This document shows, one piece after another, positions 25,024-32,932 of a DNA stretch of 64,000 nucleotides. The translations under genes were made by a program, and so were the position numbers. The first letter of the stretch is position 1, and every line of letters starts with the position of its first letter. The stretch comes from Opitutales bacterium (GTDB taxonomy: Bacteria; Verrucomicrobiota; Verrucomicrobiia; Opitutales; UBA2995), in NCBI GenBank assembly GCA_022824405.1, contig JAJDZZ010000075.1:1-64000 (forward strand), read 5' to 3'. A model generated the notes under the pieces. That model did not search any database, was not told the DNA's origin, and saw only the letters and a list, made by a program, of their open reading frames with translations.

Positions 25024-25563
25024 TTAATAGGTAAAGGCGGCGATACTCAAGATCAGACCGTAGAACAAAACCAATCCGCCGATAAACTTGGGCCGGCCCG
25101 GGGTCTGAAACAGCCACTGGAAAAAATCTCTCACCCGGTAGGGAACCACGGCCAGGTAGATGGAGAGGCAGATCAGGAGATAGGCGAAAACCACGAGGAA
25201 CAATCGCGCCGGAGTGTCGTAGAGGGAAAAGGCGGAGTCCAACAGCTCTCCGCTGGCCAGTAAGGCGACTACGCATGCCCCCCGAACGGCCAGAAAGTCC
25301 GGCACGAAAAAGTAGGAAAGCAAGGCGATGGCGGCGAAGGCGATGAGCAGGACCGTGCGGTAGTTTCCAAAATCGGCTTCCCCCAGGTTGGAAACCTTCC
25401 AGAGAAACCAGACGGTCCCGAGACCGAAAACAAGAATGGTGAATCGCCTGGACCGGGGCAGCATGCGGGCCAGGGTGGAGACGTGTTCCCCGTTCCAGAG
25501 CAAGACGCCTCCGGTGAGGAACAGCACAATGGCGGTGAGCAGGGTCGCGGTGAATAATGTCAT
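25024..25563 (-). CDS. Small polytopic membrane protein, function unknown
   Basis: A 179-aa protein, mostly hydrophobic, with about six predicted transmembrane segments (starting LFTATLLTAIVLFLTGGVLLW) and conserved-looking basic loops (MLPRSRRFTILVF, VPYRVRDFFQWLFQ). I do not recognise its family. The ATG at 25563 is 10 bases after the miaB stop; a longer frame to 25605 would overlap miaB and lose the hydrophobic N-terminus. It lies between miaB and gmk, probably one transcript. Confidence 0.65.
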   Translation of the reverse strand: MTLFTATLLTAIVLFLTGGVLLWNGEHVSTLARMLPRSRRFTILVFGLGTVWFLWKVSNLGEADFGNYRTVLLIAFAAIALLSYFFVPDFLAVRGACVVALLASGELLDSAFSLYDTPARLFLVVFAYLLICLSIYLAVVPYRVRDFFQWLFQTPGRPKFIGGLVLFYGLILSIAAFTY

Positions 25564-25573
25564 GGGACTTGCA

Positions 25574-26971
25574 TTAAAAGGAGGGCTGGAGGCGCATCCA
25601 TTCAACCGCTTCGGTATCGACCCCTTTCAAGACCATTTCTCCATAAAGGGTGCTCGGGGTGACCCGGGAAATCTTCACGTCGACCAGTTGCCCGATCAAG
25701 CGGTCATGGGCGGGAAAGAGACAGGACCGGAACCCGCGGGTTCGGCCTCGGTAAAGATCCCCGCGCCGCGCCTTCCCCTCCACCAAAACTTCCTCGACGG
25801 TACCCTCCAGGGTCTTGTTCCTGGCCAATGAAATACCCTCGAGTTTACCCAACAGATGCCGGTTGCGCCTTTCTTTGACCTCCCGGAGGATTTGATCCGT
25901 CATCTTGGCGGCCGGCGTTCCGGAACGGGCGCTGTATTTGAAGATATAGGCCATGTCGAAGGCCACCTCGTCGAAGAGTTGGCAGGTGGCCCTGAAATCC
26001 GCTTCCGTCTCACCGGGAAAACCGACGATGATATCGGTGGAAAAATACATGCCCGGCGCCGCCACGCGCAGGGCATTTACTATCTTCAGGTATCTTTCCA
26101 CCGAATAGGGCCGATTCATCCGCTTGAGCACCCGGTTCGAGCCCGATTGAACGGGCAGGTGCACGTACTCGCATAATTTGGACAAGTCCCGGAAGGCTTC
26201 GACCAGGTCCGGTTTGAACCCCACCGGATGGGGGGAGGTAAAGCGAATGCGTTCGATCCCCTTGACCTCCTGAATCTTCTCCAGAAGTTGGACGAAAGGG
26301 GACTTCCTGTTGCGGATGGGAATCTCCCTTCTGCCATAACTGTTGACGATCTGGCCCAATAAAGTGACTTCTCGGGTCCCGGTAGCGGCGAGTTCCTCCA
26401 CCTCCTCCACGATATCCGCTATGGGCCTGGCCCTTTCCGGACCCCGTGTTTTGGGGACGATGCAGAAGGTGCAACGCATGTTGCAACCCTGCATGATGGA
26501 AACGAAAGCGCTGACTTTTCTCTCCGGGTGGAGGTGTTCCCGTATGGTGTTCTGCGATCCCTCCTCGGCCTCGAGATCCACCAGGGTGGAGGGCCTCGGG
26601 CCCAGCCCGTTCCGACTGGCGATAATGCGGTCCAAATAGTCGGGCACGGCATGAAATTTTTGAGTGCCCACCAGCAGGTCGAGGTCGGGCAGGCGGTCGA
26701 GCAGTTCAATGCCGCGGTTTTGCGCCATACACCCCATGATACCCAGAATGAAGCCCGGCTCCCGGCGTTTGCGTTTGGCCAGGTAACCGGTCTTTCCAAT
26801 GGCTTTTTGTTCCGCTTTGTCGCGCACGGAGCAGGTGTTCAACAGCACCACGTCCGCGTCGAACTCGTCATCCACCATCGAATAACCCCGATTGCGCAGC
26901 ATGGCGCCTACCGCCTCGGAATCCCGCTCATTCATTTGGCAGCCGTAGGTTTTGATGTAGACCCGGTTCAT
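25574..26971 (-). CDS. miaB: tRNA-2-methylthio-N6-dimethylallyladenosine synthase
   Basis: MiaB adds a methylthio group to i6A37 of tRNAs. The 465-aa protein has the three N-terminal cluster cysteines (Cys11 in KTYGCQMN, Cys47, Cys81 in MGCMAQ), the radical SAM triad CNMRCTFC (Cys163, 167, 170), and a C-terminal TRAM-like domain (about 390-455). The YGCQMNERDSE opening is diagnostic of MiaB over RimO and MtaB. It lies directly upstream of a small membrane protein and gmk. Confidence 0.95.
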   Translation of the reverse strand: MNRVYIKTYGCQMNERDSEAVGAMLRNRGYSMVDDEFDADVVLLNTCSVRDKAEQKAIGKTGYLAKRKRREPGFILGIMGCMAQNRGIELLDRLPDLDLLVGTQKFHAVPDYLDRIIASRNGLGPRPSTLVDLEAEEGSQNTIREHLHPERKVSAFVSIMQGCNMRCTFCIVPKTRGPERARPIADIVEEVEELAATGTREVTLLGQIVNSYGRREIPIRNRKSPFVQLLEKIQEVKGIERIRFTSPHPVGFKPDLVEAFRDLSKLCEYVHLPVQSGSNRVLKRMNRPYSVERYLKIVNALRVAAPGMYFSTDIIVGFPGETEADFRATCQLFDEVAFDMAYIFKYSARSGTPAAKMTDQILREVKERRNRHLLGKLEGISLARNKTLEGTVEEVLVEGKARRGDLYRGRTRGFRSCLFPAHDRLIGQLVDVKISRVTPSTLYGEMVLKGVDTEAVEWMRLQPSF

Positions 26972-27031
26972 GTGAAGGGAGAAACCTTAATTTTGGCGTA
27001 TGGCAGGTCAATGAGTAAAACCAAACCTCGC

Positions 27032-27090
27032 CAAGGCACAAAGGCACAAAGGCACAGAGGCACAAAGTTAGGCGCCTACGGCGCCCTAAC
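27032..27090. repeat. Tandem GGCACAAA units and GGCGCC hairpin
   Basis: The gap 26972-27085 holds four near-identical AAGGCACA units in a row (about 27032-27067), then TTAGGCGCC-TAC-GGCGCCCTAA (27068-27089), a GC-rich hairpin. The last bases provide the TAG stop of the SPL-like gene. Four units are far too few and too short for a CRISPR array. Confidence 0.5.
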
Positions 27091-28096
27091 CCCAGGTTTC
27101 AATCTTCTCCCTCGGCAGGTAGGCGGCAAGTTCCTCCTGCAGATGGCTGAGCATGTCCCTTCTTTCCTCCTGGGGATACGAAATGAGGGAGGATTCTCTT
27201 TCAAACGGGTAATATAGAATATCGGAGTCCGGTCGCTGCTTTTCGATGCGTTTGAAGAAGTCCGCATTCATCCGGAAAAGGCCCAGGCTCACATCGCGAA
27301 TGGACCGGGCCGGAAGGGCGCGAAAGACTTCCCGGAAGAATTCCCCGTAGATGGCTTCCCATCCGTCGATTCTCAGAACCGGATCGAAACAGAGGCGCAC
27401 CTGCCATCCCCGATCCAGGCACCGTTTGACGATCCCGATGCGTTGCTCCAGGCTCGGGGTCTGTTTTTCGTACTTTTTAACCACGGACCGGGGAGACAGG
27501 GTCCAGGCCAGGATAACCCGCGGGCAGGGGGCAACCTCCGCCAGGGCGTTCCAGTTGGCGCTTTTGGTACGTATTTCAATGAGCAAATCTTCCTGGCTCC
27601 GCGTGAACTCGATAAAGCGAGCGCAGTAGGGGGCGACATTTTCGTAGGCCAACAGATCCGTGTCGTAGGAAATGCACAAATACAGGGGTTCCTCCGGAAA
27701 CGGCCGTTCCTCAATGGCTCGCTTCGTGGCGGAAAAAAAGTCGTCTTCATTGACAAACACCACAAGATTCCCGCTGGGGTACATTCCCTGGAGATAGCAG
27801 TAGTCGCAGTTGTAAATGCAATTCAGCAACAGAGAGTTATAGTAGAAATTGCGGTAGCCGAAATCCTGACTCTGGCTCGGCCCCGGGTAGATCCAGTTGT
27901 CCTTTTTCCTGGCCAGGATGAGTTTGGGGCTGCGTTTTTGCGCCTGGAAGTTTTGCCGCCCCCGGGCGAATATGTGTTTATAATCGGCAACCCTTACCCG
28001 GGTTGCCCCTGGGAGCCGGTCCAGAATGGTCCGGGTCAGGGGATAGGGGTCCACCCCGTCTTCCAGGTAAATATGGGAGTATCGCTTCTGCCACAT
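27086..28096 (-). CDS. Spore photoproduct lyase-like radical SAM protein
   Basis: A 336-aa protein of the SPL branch of radical SAM enzymes, which in spore formers repairs thymine dimers. The cluster triad is CIYNCDYC (Cys93, 97, 100; Cx3Cx2C), followed by YLQGMYPSG. Cys141 in LYLCISYDTDLL is placed like the hydrogen-donor cysteine of Bacillus SplB (from memory), supporting a real lyase-type active site. The host shows no sign of sporulation genes. A nucleosidase gene lies 3 bases upstream on the same strand, so the two are co-translated. Its function in non-spore-formers is not settled. Confidence 0.85.
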   Translation of the reverse strand: MWQKRYSHIYLEDGVDPYPLTRTILDRLPGATRVRVADYKHIFARGRQNFQAQKRSPKLILARKKDNWIYPGPSQSQDFGYRNFYYNSLLLNCIYNCDYCYLQGMYPSGNLVVFVNEDDFFSATKRAIEERPFPEEPLYLCISYDTDLLAYENVAPYCARFIEFTRSQEDLLIEIRTKSANWNALAEVAPCPRVILAWTLSPRSVVKKYEKQTPSLEQRIGIVKRCLDRGWQVRLCFDPVLRIDGWEAIYGEFFREVFRALPARSIRDVSLGLFRMNADFFKRIEKQRPDSDILYYPFERESSLISYPQEERRDMLSHLQEELAAYLPREKIETWG

Positions 28097-28099
28097 GGA

Positions 28100-28957
28100 T
28101 CAGGAACCGTTCAAGGCCGCGAGAATCGATGAAAAGATCCGGTTCCGGCTGGCCTTGTGTCGGGGCCGGGTTTGAAGATACGGCTGCAAGAGATCAAGAT
28201 TCTCCCCTCCCCTCAACATAAAGCGTTGAGCGGCCTTTTCCAGTTGGTGGGTCTGGGTTCGGGTCAGACGCATGTGGGCGGCGACTTTCGCCAGGAGGCG
28301 TTCCTGCCCTTCCGTCACGGCCGGAGCGGGATCTTCCCAGACGCAGGCCTTCGTTATCTGGGGCAACAAATCCTGCATGGAACCGGTGTAGTGTCCTAAC
28401 ATTTCAGAAAGATCGAAGGTGGAAGATTGCACGAAATCGACCACTACCTTCAGGAACATCATCTGGTGCGGAGCGAGAAAGAGATGGGCCGCCTGGTAAA
28501 CCCCGGAAGCCTCCATATCCACCGCCTGGCATGGCAGATTTGGTTGTTTCACCCCCGTCACGGGCCTATCGAATGTGCCCAGGGAAACCTCTTGCAGGGA
28601 GTGTTTTACAAGCATATCGGGGAAGAACTCCCTTTCCGTGGCCCGGTCCCAAATCCTGTTAGCCAGGACGGCATCCCCGAGGGCCAACCGATCCGTAACC
28701 GCCGCGCAGGTTCCCACGTTTATGAGACAGGCCCGGTCATGCCTTGGGGCCATATGCATCAAATGGGTGGTCGCAATGGCCGCCATCACCTTGCCCATCC
28801 CCGCTATAACCAGCATGGCGTCCTCCCCCGCGTAAACGGGGATCCTGCGGGAGCCGGTATCCTGTTTCAGGCCCAAGGCTTCTATCAGGGGACGAGCCTC
28901 CTGACGCAAAGCTGTGACGATGAGTTTCAAGGCGAAGAATTTTCTCCCCGGCGCCAT
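28100..28957 (-). CDS. MTA/SAH nucleosidase-like phosphorylase
   Basis: A 285-aa protein with the PNP/UDP phosphorylase fold; the signature is LPCQAVDMEASGVYQAAHLF (about 152-171), with earlier NVGTCAAVTDRLALGD. It is longer than Pfs/MtnN (about 230 aa) because of a C-terminal helical extension of roughly 70 residues. The start could instead be a TTG at 28930, preceded by GGGGAG. The adjacent radical SAM gene suggests handling of 5'-deoxyadenosine or similar waste, which is inference. Confidence 0.75.
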   Translation of the reverse strand: MAPGRKFFALKLIVTALRQEARPLIEALGLKQDTGSRRIPVYAGEDAMLVIAGMGKVMAAIATTHLMHMAPRHDRACLINVGTCAAVTDRLALGDAVLANRIWDRATEREFFPDMLVKHSLQEVSLGTFDRPVTGVKQPNLPCQAVDMEASGVYQAAHLFLAPHQMMFLKVVVDFVQSSTFDLSEMLGHYTGSMQDLLPQITKACVWEDPAPAVTEGQERLLAKVAAHMRLTRTQTHQLEKAAQRFMLRGGENLDLLQPYLQTRPRHKASRNRIFSSILAALNGS

Positions 28958-29152
28958 TTAGGGGCAAGCGGCGATTCGCCCGCAAGGGGATATCCGGGTG
29001 GTGGCGCCTTCGGCTCGGATGGCTTGAAAAGTTGACCCATTTGCAACGTCCGGTAAGTTTTTCTCGATGCCTGTTTTCTCAATTGAAGTGAACGCCTTCC
29101 CTTCCCCAAGCTTCCCCGAGGAAGGTATTGGACGGGGACTCCTTGCACGCCA

Positions 29153-29797
29153 ATGAACGCGGATACGGGCAGGTTGAGAGAAACGTTCATGCGGGCGGGG
29201 ATGGTCCGGAGCGATTTGCAGGGCAATCCTCTCAAGCAGTTCGAGGGGTGGTTTGATCAGGCTCGCCGAGCTGGAATCCTCGTCCCCAACGCCATGAGCC
29301 TGGCCACCGTCTCCAAAGAGGGAAACCCGAGCCTGCGCACCGTCCTCCTCAAGGACTACGATGAAAGCGGGTTTGTTTTCTTCACCAATTACGAGAGCGC
29401 CAAGAGCCGGGACATCGCGGGCAATGGCAAGGTTGCGGCCCTCTTCCCCTGGATCGAATTAGAGCGACAGGTCGTCATCAGGGGGGTGGCGGAACGGGTC
29501 CCGTCCTCCCTTTCCCGGAAATATTTCCTGGGCCGTCCTCGCGGGAGTCAGTTGGGAGCCTGGGCCTCGCGGCAAAGCAGCCCCATTCCGTCGCGAAGGG
29601 TTTTGGAACGAAAGGTCGCGGAATTGGAGGAGAAATTCCGGGATGGGCCGGTGCCCTTGCCCGACTTCTGGGGGGGGTACCGCATCGTGCCCCACAGCAT
29701 TGAATTCTGGCAAGGCCGGGCCAACCGGTTGCACGACCGGTTCGTCTACGAGAAAATCGGGGCTACCCAATGGAAGATTCAGCGCCTTTCCCCATGA
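29153..29797 (+). CDS. pdxH: Pyridoxamine/pyridoxine 5'-phosphate oxidase
   Basis: It oxidises pyridoxamine or pyridoxine phosphate to pyridoxal phosphate using FMN. The 214-aa protein contains RTVLLKDYDESGFVFFTNYES, VAALFPWIELERQVVIRGVAE, the signature YFLGRPRGSQLGAWASRQS, and the C-terminal FWQGRANRLHDRFVY plus WKIQRLSP. It is convergent with the SSS symporter gene, overlapping it by 19 bases. The gap before it (28958-29152) has no gene I can support. Confidence 0.96.
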   Translation: MNADTGRLRETFMRAGMVRSDLQGNPLKQFEGWFDQARRAGILVPNAMSLATVSKEGNPSLRTVLLKDYDESGFVFFTNYESAKSRDIAGNGKVAALFPWIELERQVVIRGVAERVPSSLSRKYFLGRPRGSQLGAWASRQSSPIPSRRVLERKVAELEEKFRDGPVPLPDFWGGYRIVPHSIEFWQGRANRLHDRFVYEKIGATQWKIQRLSP

Positions 29798-31509
29798 TCC
29801 CGCCGGGGAACGCGTATATCCTCCACCATCCGTTGCACGGCATCCGGCGGAGGCGGGAAAAATTTTCCCAGGGAAAGGGAAACCGCGAAGTTCAGGAGCA
29901 TGCCCAGGGTGCCGATCCCCTCGGGGGAAATGCCGAACCACCAATTCTCGGAGGTATTGGCCTGAGGATTGATGAATTTGAAATAGATGATATATCCGGC
30001 CGTGAAAATCAGGCCCACCAACATGCCCGCTATGGCTCCTTCCCGGTTCATTCGTTTGGAGAATATTCCCATGACCAGGACGGGAAAGAACGACGCCGCG
30101 GCCAGTCCGAAGGCGAAGGCCACCACGCTGGCCACGTAATCGGGAGGGTTCACCCCGAAATATCCCGCAATCACCACCGCTGCTCCCGCCGCAATGCGCG
30201 CCACGGTCAACTCCTGGGATTCGGTTATTTTGGGCAGCAGCATGCGTTTGAGCAGGTCGTGGGAGATGGCCGATGAAATTACCAGAAGCAGCCCGGCCGC
30301 AGTGGAAAGGGCCGCGGCCAGTCCGCCTGCCGCTACCAGCGCAATGACCCAATTGGGAAGCCGGGCAATTTCCGGATTGGCCAAAACCATGATGTCCCGG
30401 TCCACCGTTATTTCATTCCCCTTCCATCCGTTACTTTCAGCCATGGAGGCATAGGCGGGATTCTCATCGTTGTAATACTGCATGATTCCATCCCCGTTCT
30501 TGTCTTCAAACTTGATCAACCCGGTCGATTCCCAGTTCCTGAACCATTCCGGAGCCTCGCTGTAGGCGGTGTTGGAGACGGTTTGCAGAAAATTGGTGCG
30601 TGCGAATGCCGCTACGGCGGGGGCGGTGAGGTAGAGGATGGCGATAAACAATAGCGCCCAAAATGCTGATAACCGCGCGTCCGATACTTTCGGTACGGTA
30701 AAGAATCGAATGATGACGTGGGGCAGCCCGGCCGTCCCCACCATGAGAGCCGCCGTTATGAAAAATACATCGATGGTGCTCTTGCTGCCGCCGGTGTAGG
30801 CGGAGAAACCGAGATCCCTGTTCAAACCGTTCAACCGGTCGAGCAGGAACACGCCTTCCTCCCCCTTCACCTCGGCCCCGAATCCGATCTGAGGAATCAC
30901 GTTTCCGGTCAGGGTGATGGCGATGAAAATGGCGGGCAGCAAGTAGGCAAAAATCAGCACGCAGTATTGGGCTACCTGGGTATAGGTTATGCCCTTCATC
31001 CCCCCCAGCACCGCATAGGTGAAAACGACCACCATTCCGATGAACACCCCCCAGAAGATCTCGATTTCCAAAAACCGGGAAAAGACCACCCCTACCCCGC
31101 GCATTTGACCGGTCACATAGGTAAAGGAGATGAATATTGCGCAAATTACCGCCACCAGCCGGGCTGTTTTGGAATAATAGCGCTCCCCCACGAAATCCGG
31201 CACGGTATATTGGCCGAACTTCCGCAAATACGGCGCCAGCAACAGAGCCAGCAGCACGTAGCCGCCGGTCCATCCCATCAGGTAGACGGATCCATCGCGG
31301 CCCAGAAAACTGATGATACCCGCCATGGATATGAAGGACGCCGCCGACATCCAATCCGCCGCCGTGGCGGCTCCGTTGGCCAGGGGATGAACCGTCCCCC
31401 CGGCAACGTAAAAACCCCGCGTGCTCATCACGCGCGACCATATGGCTATGCCGACGTAAACGCTGAATGTAATAAAGATGAAGAGGTAGGTCCAGCCCTG
31501 AATGCCCAT
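29779..31509 (-). CDS. Sodium:solute symporter, large subunit (SSS family, ActP-like)
   Basis: A 576-aa membrane transporter of the SSS family, of the subtype that works with a DUF4212 small subunit. Segments such as ATAADWMSAASFISMAGI, GYVLLALLLAPYLRKFGQYTVPDFVGERYYS, and LPHVIIRFFTVP are typical of acetate/solute symporters. A polar loop of about 80 residues (roughly 330-400) interrupts the helices, another mark of this subtype. The partner gene lies 25 bases upstream. The substrate is probably a small carboxylate but cannot be read from sequence. Confidence 0.9.
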   Translation of the reverse strand: MGIQGWTYLFIFITFSVYVGIAIWSRVMSTRGFYVAGGTVHPLANGAATAADWMSAASFISMAGIISFLGRDGSVYLMGWTGGYVLLALLLAPYLRKFGQYTVPDFVGERYYSKTARLVAVICAIFISFTYVTGQMRGVGVVFSRFLEIEIFWGVFIGMVVVFTYAVLGGMKGITYTQVAQYCVLIFAYLLPAIFIAITLTGNVIPQIGFGAEVKGEEGVFLLDRLNGLNRDLGFSAYTGGSKSTIDVFFITAALMVGTAGLPHVIIRFFTVPKVSDARLSAFWALLFIAILYLTAPAVAAFARTNFLQTVSNTAYSEAPEWFRNWESTGLIKFEDKNGDGIMQYYNDENPAYASMAESNGWKGNEITVDRDIMVLANPEIARLPNWVIALVAAGGLAAALSTAAGLLLVISSAISHDLLKRMLLPKITESQELTVARIAAGAAVVIAGYFGVNPPDYVASVVAFAFGLAAASFFPVLVMGIFSKRMNREGAIAGMLVGLIFTAGYIIYFKFINPQANTSENWWFGISPEGIGTLGMLLNFAVSLSLGKFFPPPPDAVQRMVEDIRVPRRDHGERR

Positions 31510-31534
31510 GGTCGATGCTCCTTATCAAAGATGA

Positions 31535-31852
31535 TTAGCTCGCGTCATGGCCGGCTTTCGGCCTTTTCTCTTCCACTCCGTATGCCTTGTCCAGGCGGTT
31601 CATCCAAATGGTGTAGACCAGAATGATGAGCAGAAAAATGAGAATGGAACCCTGTTGGGCCATCCAGAATCCAAGGGGAAATCCGGCGAATTTGACCCGG
31701 TCCAGCACGTCCACTGCAAGGATGCTCAACCCAAAGGATGTCCCAAACCATACCCCCAGAAGGAGAAGGAGGATTTTCAGGTTTGCCCGCCAGTATTTCT
31801 GGCGCGACCGGGATGGTGGAGTATCGTCCGCTCGGGTATCAATTTTGCTCAT
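31535..31852 (-). CDS. DUF4212 small subunit of sodium:solute symporter
   Basis: A 105-aa protein with two transmembrane helices and the DUF4212 pattern: YWRANLKILLLLLGVWFGTSF, LGFWMAQQGSILIFLLIIL, then VYTIWMNRLDKAYGVEE. It forms the small partner of the downstream SSS transporter. The start at 31852 gives an N-terminal tail that is basic and disordered; an internal start is not indicated. Confidence 0.9.
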   Translation of the reverse strand: MSKIDTRADDTPPSRSRQKYWRANLKILLLLLGVWFGTSFGLSILAVDVLDRVKFAGFPLGFWMAQQGSILIFLLIILVYTIWMNRLDKAYGVEEKRPKAGHDAS

Positions 31853-31936
31853 GAACCGGTATGTTTGCGCGTTGCAGGATATGAAACGTTCCCCCCCTTA
31901 TGCCGGATTCGATCCCCGTCTCAACGAAAAACGGCG

Positions 31937-31999
31937 CCTGTCGGGGTCAGCCCCTTGATTTTTGACATGTCCCCATTTTGAAAATCCAGGACTGATCCC
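31937..31999 (-). repeat. 63-67 bp dispersed repeat family, copy 1
   Basis: Reading the minus strand, this is CAGTCCTGGATTTTCAAAAT, then GGGGACATGTCAAAAATCAA, ending GGGGCTGACCCCGACAGGCG. It aligns almost base for base with copies at 37701-37767 and 60656-60718. The rest of the 31853-32152 gap has only short runs, including a poly-A/T patch, and no gene I can support. Confidence 0.8.
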
Positions 32000-32152
32000 A
32001 CGGCGGCTGCCTTCCTTCCCCGAGATAATCGAACCTTCCGAAAGCCGCTTAACGATGCGCCATTCAACTCTGCCGCCTTTCAAAAAAAGCTGGCTAACGG
32101 GAACCATTAGGTTATGAGTCAGATTTAAACTCAAATTTCCCTCACGTTGCAT

Positions 32153-32932
32153 ATGGCTGCAAATTCCGTTCGCCTTCTCGTCTGTTTTCTTGTTTTTGGA
32201 GTGTCGTTGGGCCCCCTTCCCTCCCTCGGCCAAGCGGAAGATCCCGCCCCGGCTCAGGAATCCCCTTCTCCGTCCGAGGGGGAGGCCGCGGAGGAAAACA
32301 AGGAACCCATTTTCAACCGGGAGGAACAGCTTTTCCTTCTTTACGCCTGGTACCTGGTGTTTTCCAACCGTATCGATATGATCGAACTGAGCGAAAAGGA
32401 GAAACAAGCCTTCCTCGTCGGGATCAACCTGGGCCTGCAAAAGCGTTCATTGACCGGATGGGAGGATAGGATGCCGGAAGTCCGCAAGCTTATGGACGAG
32501 CGGTGGCAACCCGTTTACGAACAACTCCAGCGCGATCGCAAAGCTCAAACCGTTGAATTGTTCGCCGATTTGGCCAACCGGGACGATGTAATCAAAACCC
32601 CTTCCGGGCTTTTCTACGAATTGGTCAGCGAAGGGACGGGCAAGTTTGCCACCGACAACGACGTGGTGAATGCCGAGTTTACAGCCAAATTGATCGATGA
32701 AACCGTCTTTGAAACCACCGAGGGCCGTGGCCCCATCCCGCTGGTGTTGGAAAATATGGTTCCCGGGGTTCGCGAAGGACTCAAATACGTCCGCGAAGGC
32801 GGCATTATCAAGTTGTGGGTCCCGTCCGAACTCGGATTTGGCAGCGAGGAAACCCAGGGAATTCCCGCCGATTCGGCCTTGCTCTTCGAGTTCACCGTTC
32901 ACGAAGTTGCCCCCGTTCCCGAAGGTCAATAG
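32153..32932 (+). CDS. FKBP-type peptidyl-prolyl cis-trans isomerase (Mip/FkpA-like)
   Basis: A 259-aa periplasmic or surface isomerase. A signal peptide (VRLLVCFLVFGVSLGPL) is followed by a glutamate/proline-rich linker, an N-terminal helical region (FLLYAWYLVFSNRIDMIEL through AQTVELFADLANRDD) as in Mip-type dimers, and an FKBP domain (about 150-255: LVLENMVPGVREGLKYVREGG, LWVPSELGFGSEE, LLFEFTVHEV). I use the ATG at 32153 rather than the TTG at 32147. It overlaps the convergent recJ end by 7 bases. Confidence 0.9.
   Translation: MAANSVRLLVCFLVFGVSLGPLPSLGQAEDPAPAQESPSPSEGEAAEENKEPIFNREEQLFLLYAWYLVFSNRIDMIELSEKEKQAFLVGINLGLQKRSLTGWEDRMPEVRKLMDERWQPVYEQLQRDRKAQTVELFADLANRDDVIKTPSGLFYELVSEGTGKFATDNDVVNAEFTAKLIDETVFETTEGRGPIPLVLENMVPGVREGLKYVREGGIIKLWVPSELGFGSEETQGIPADSALLFEFTVHEVAPVPEGQ

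Noticed and set aside
27032-27067. Possible CRISPR array
   Set aside because: The units are 8-9 bases, directly adjacent, without spacers, and only four in number; no cas gene is near.
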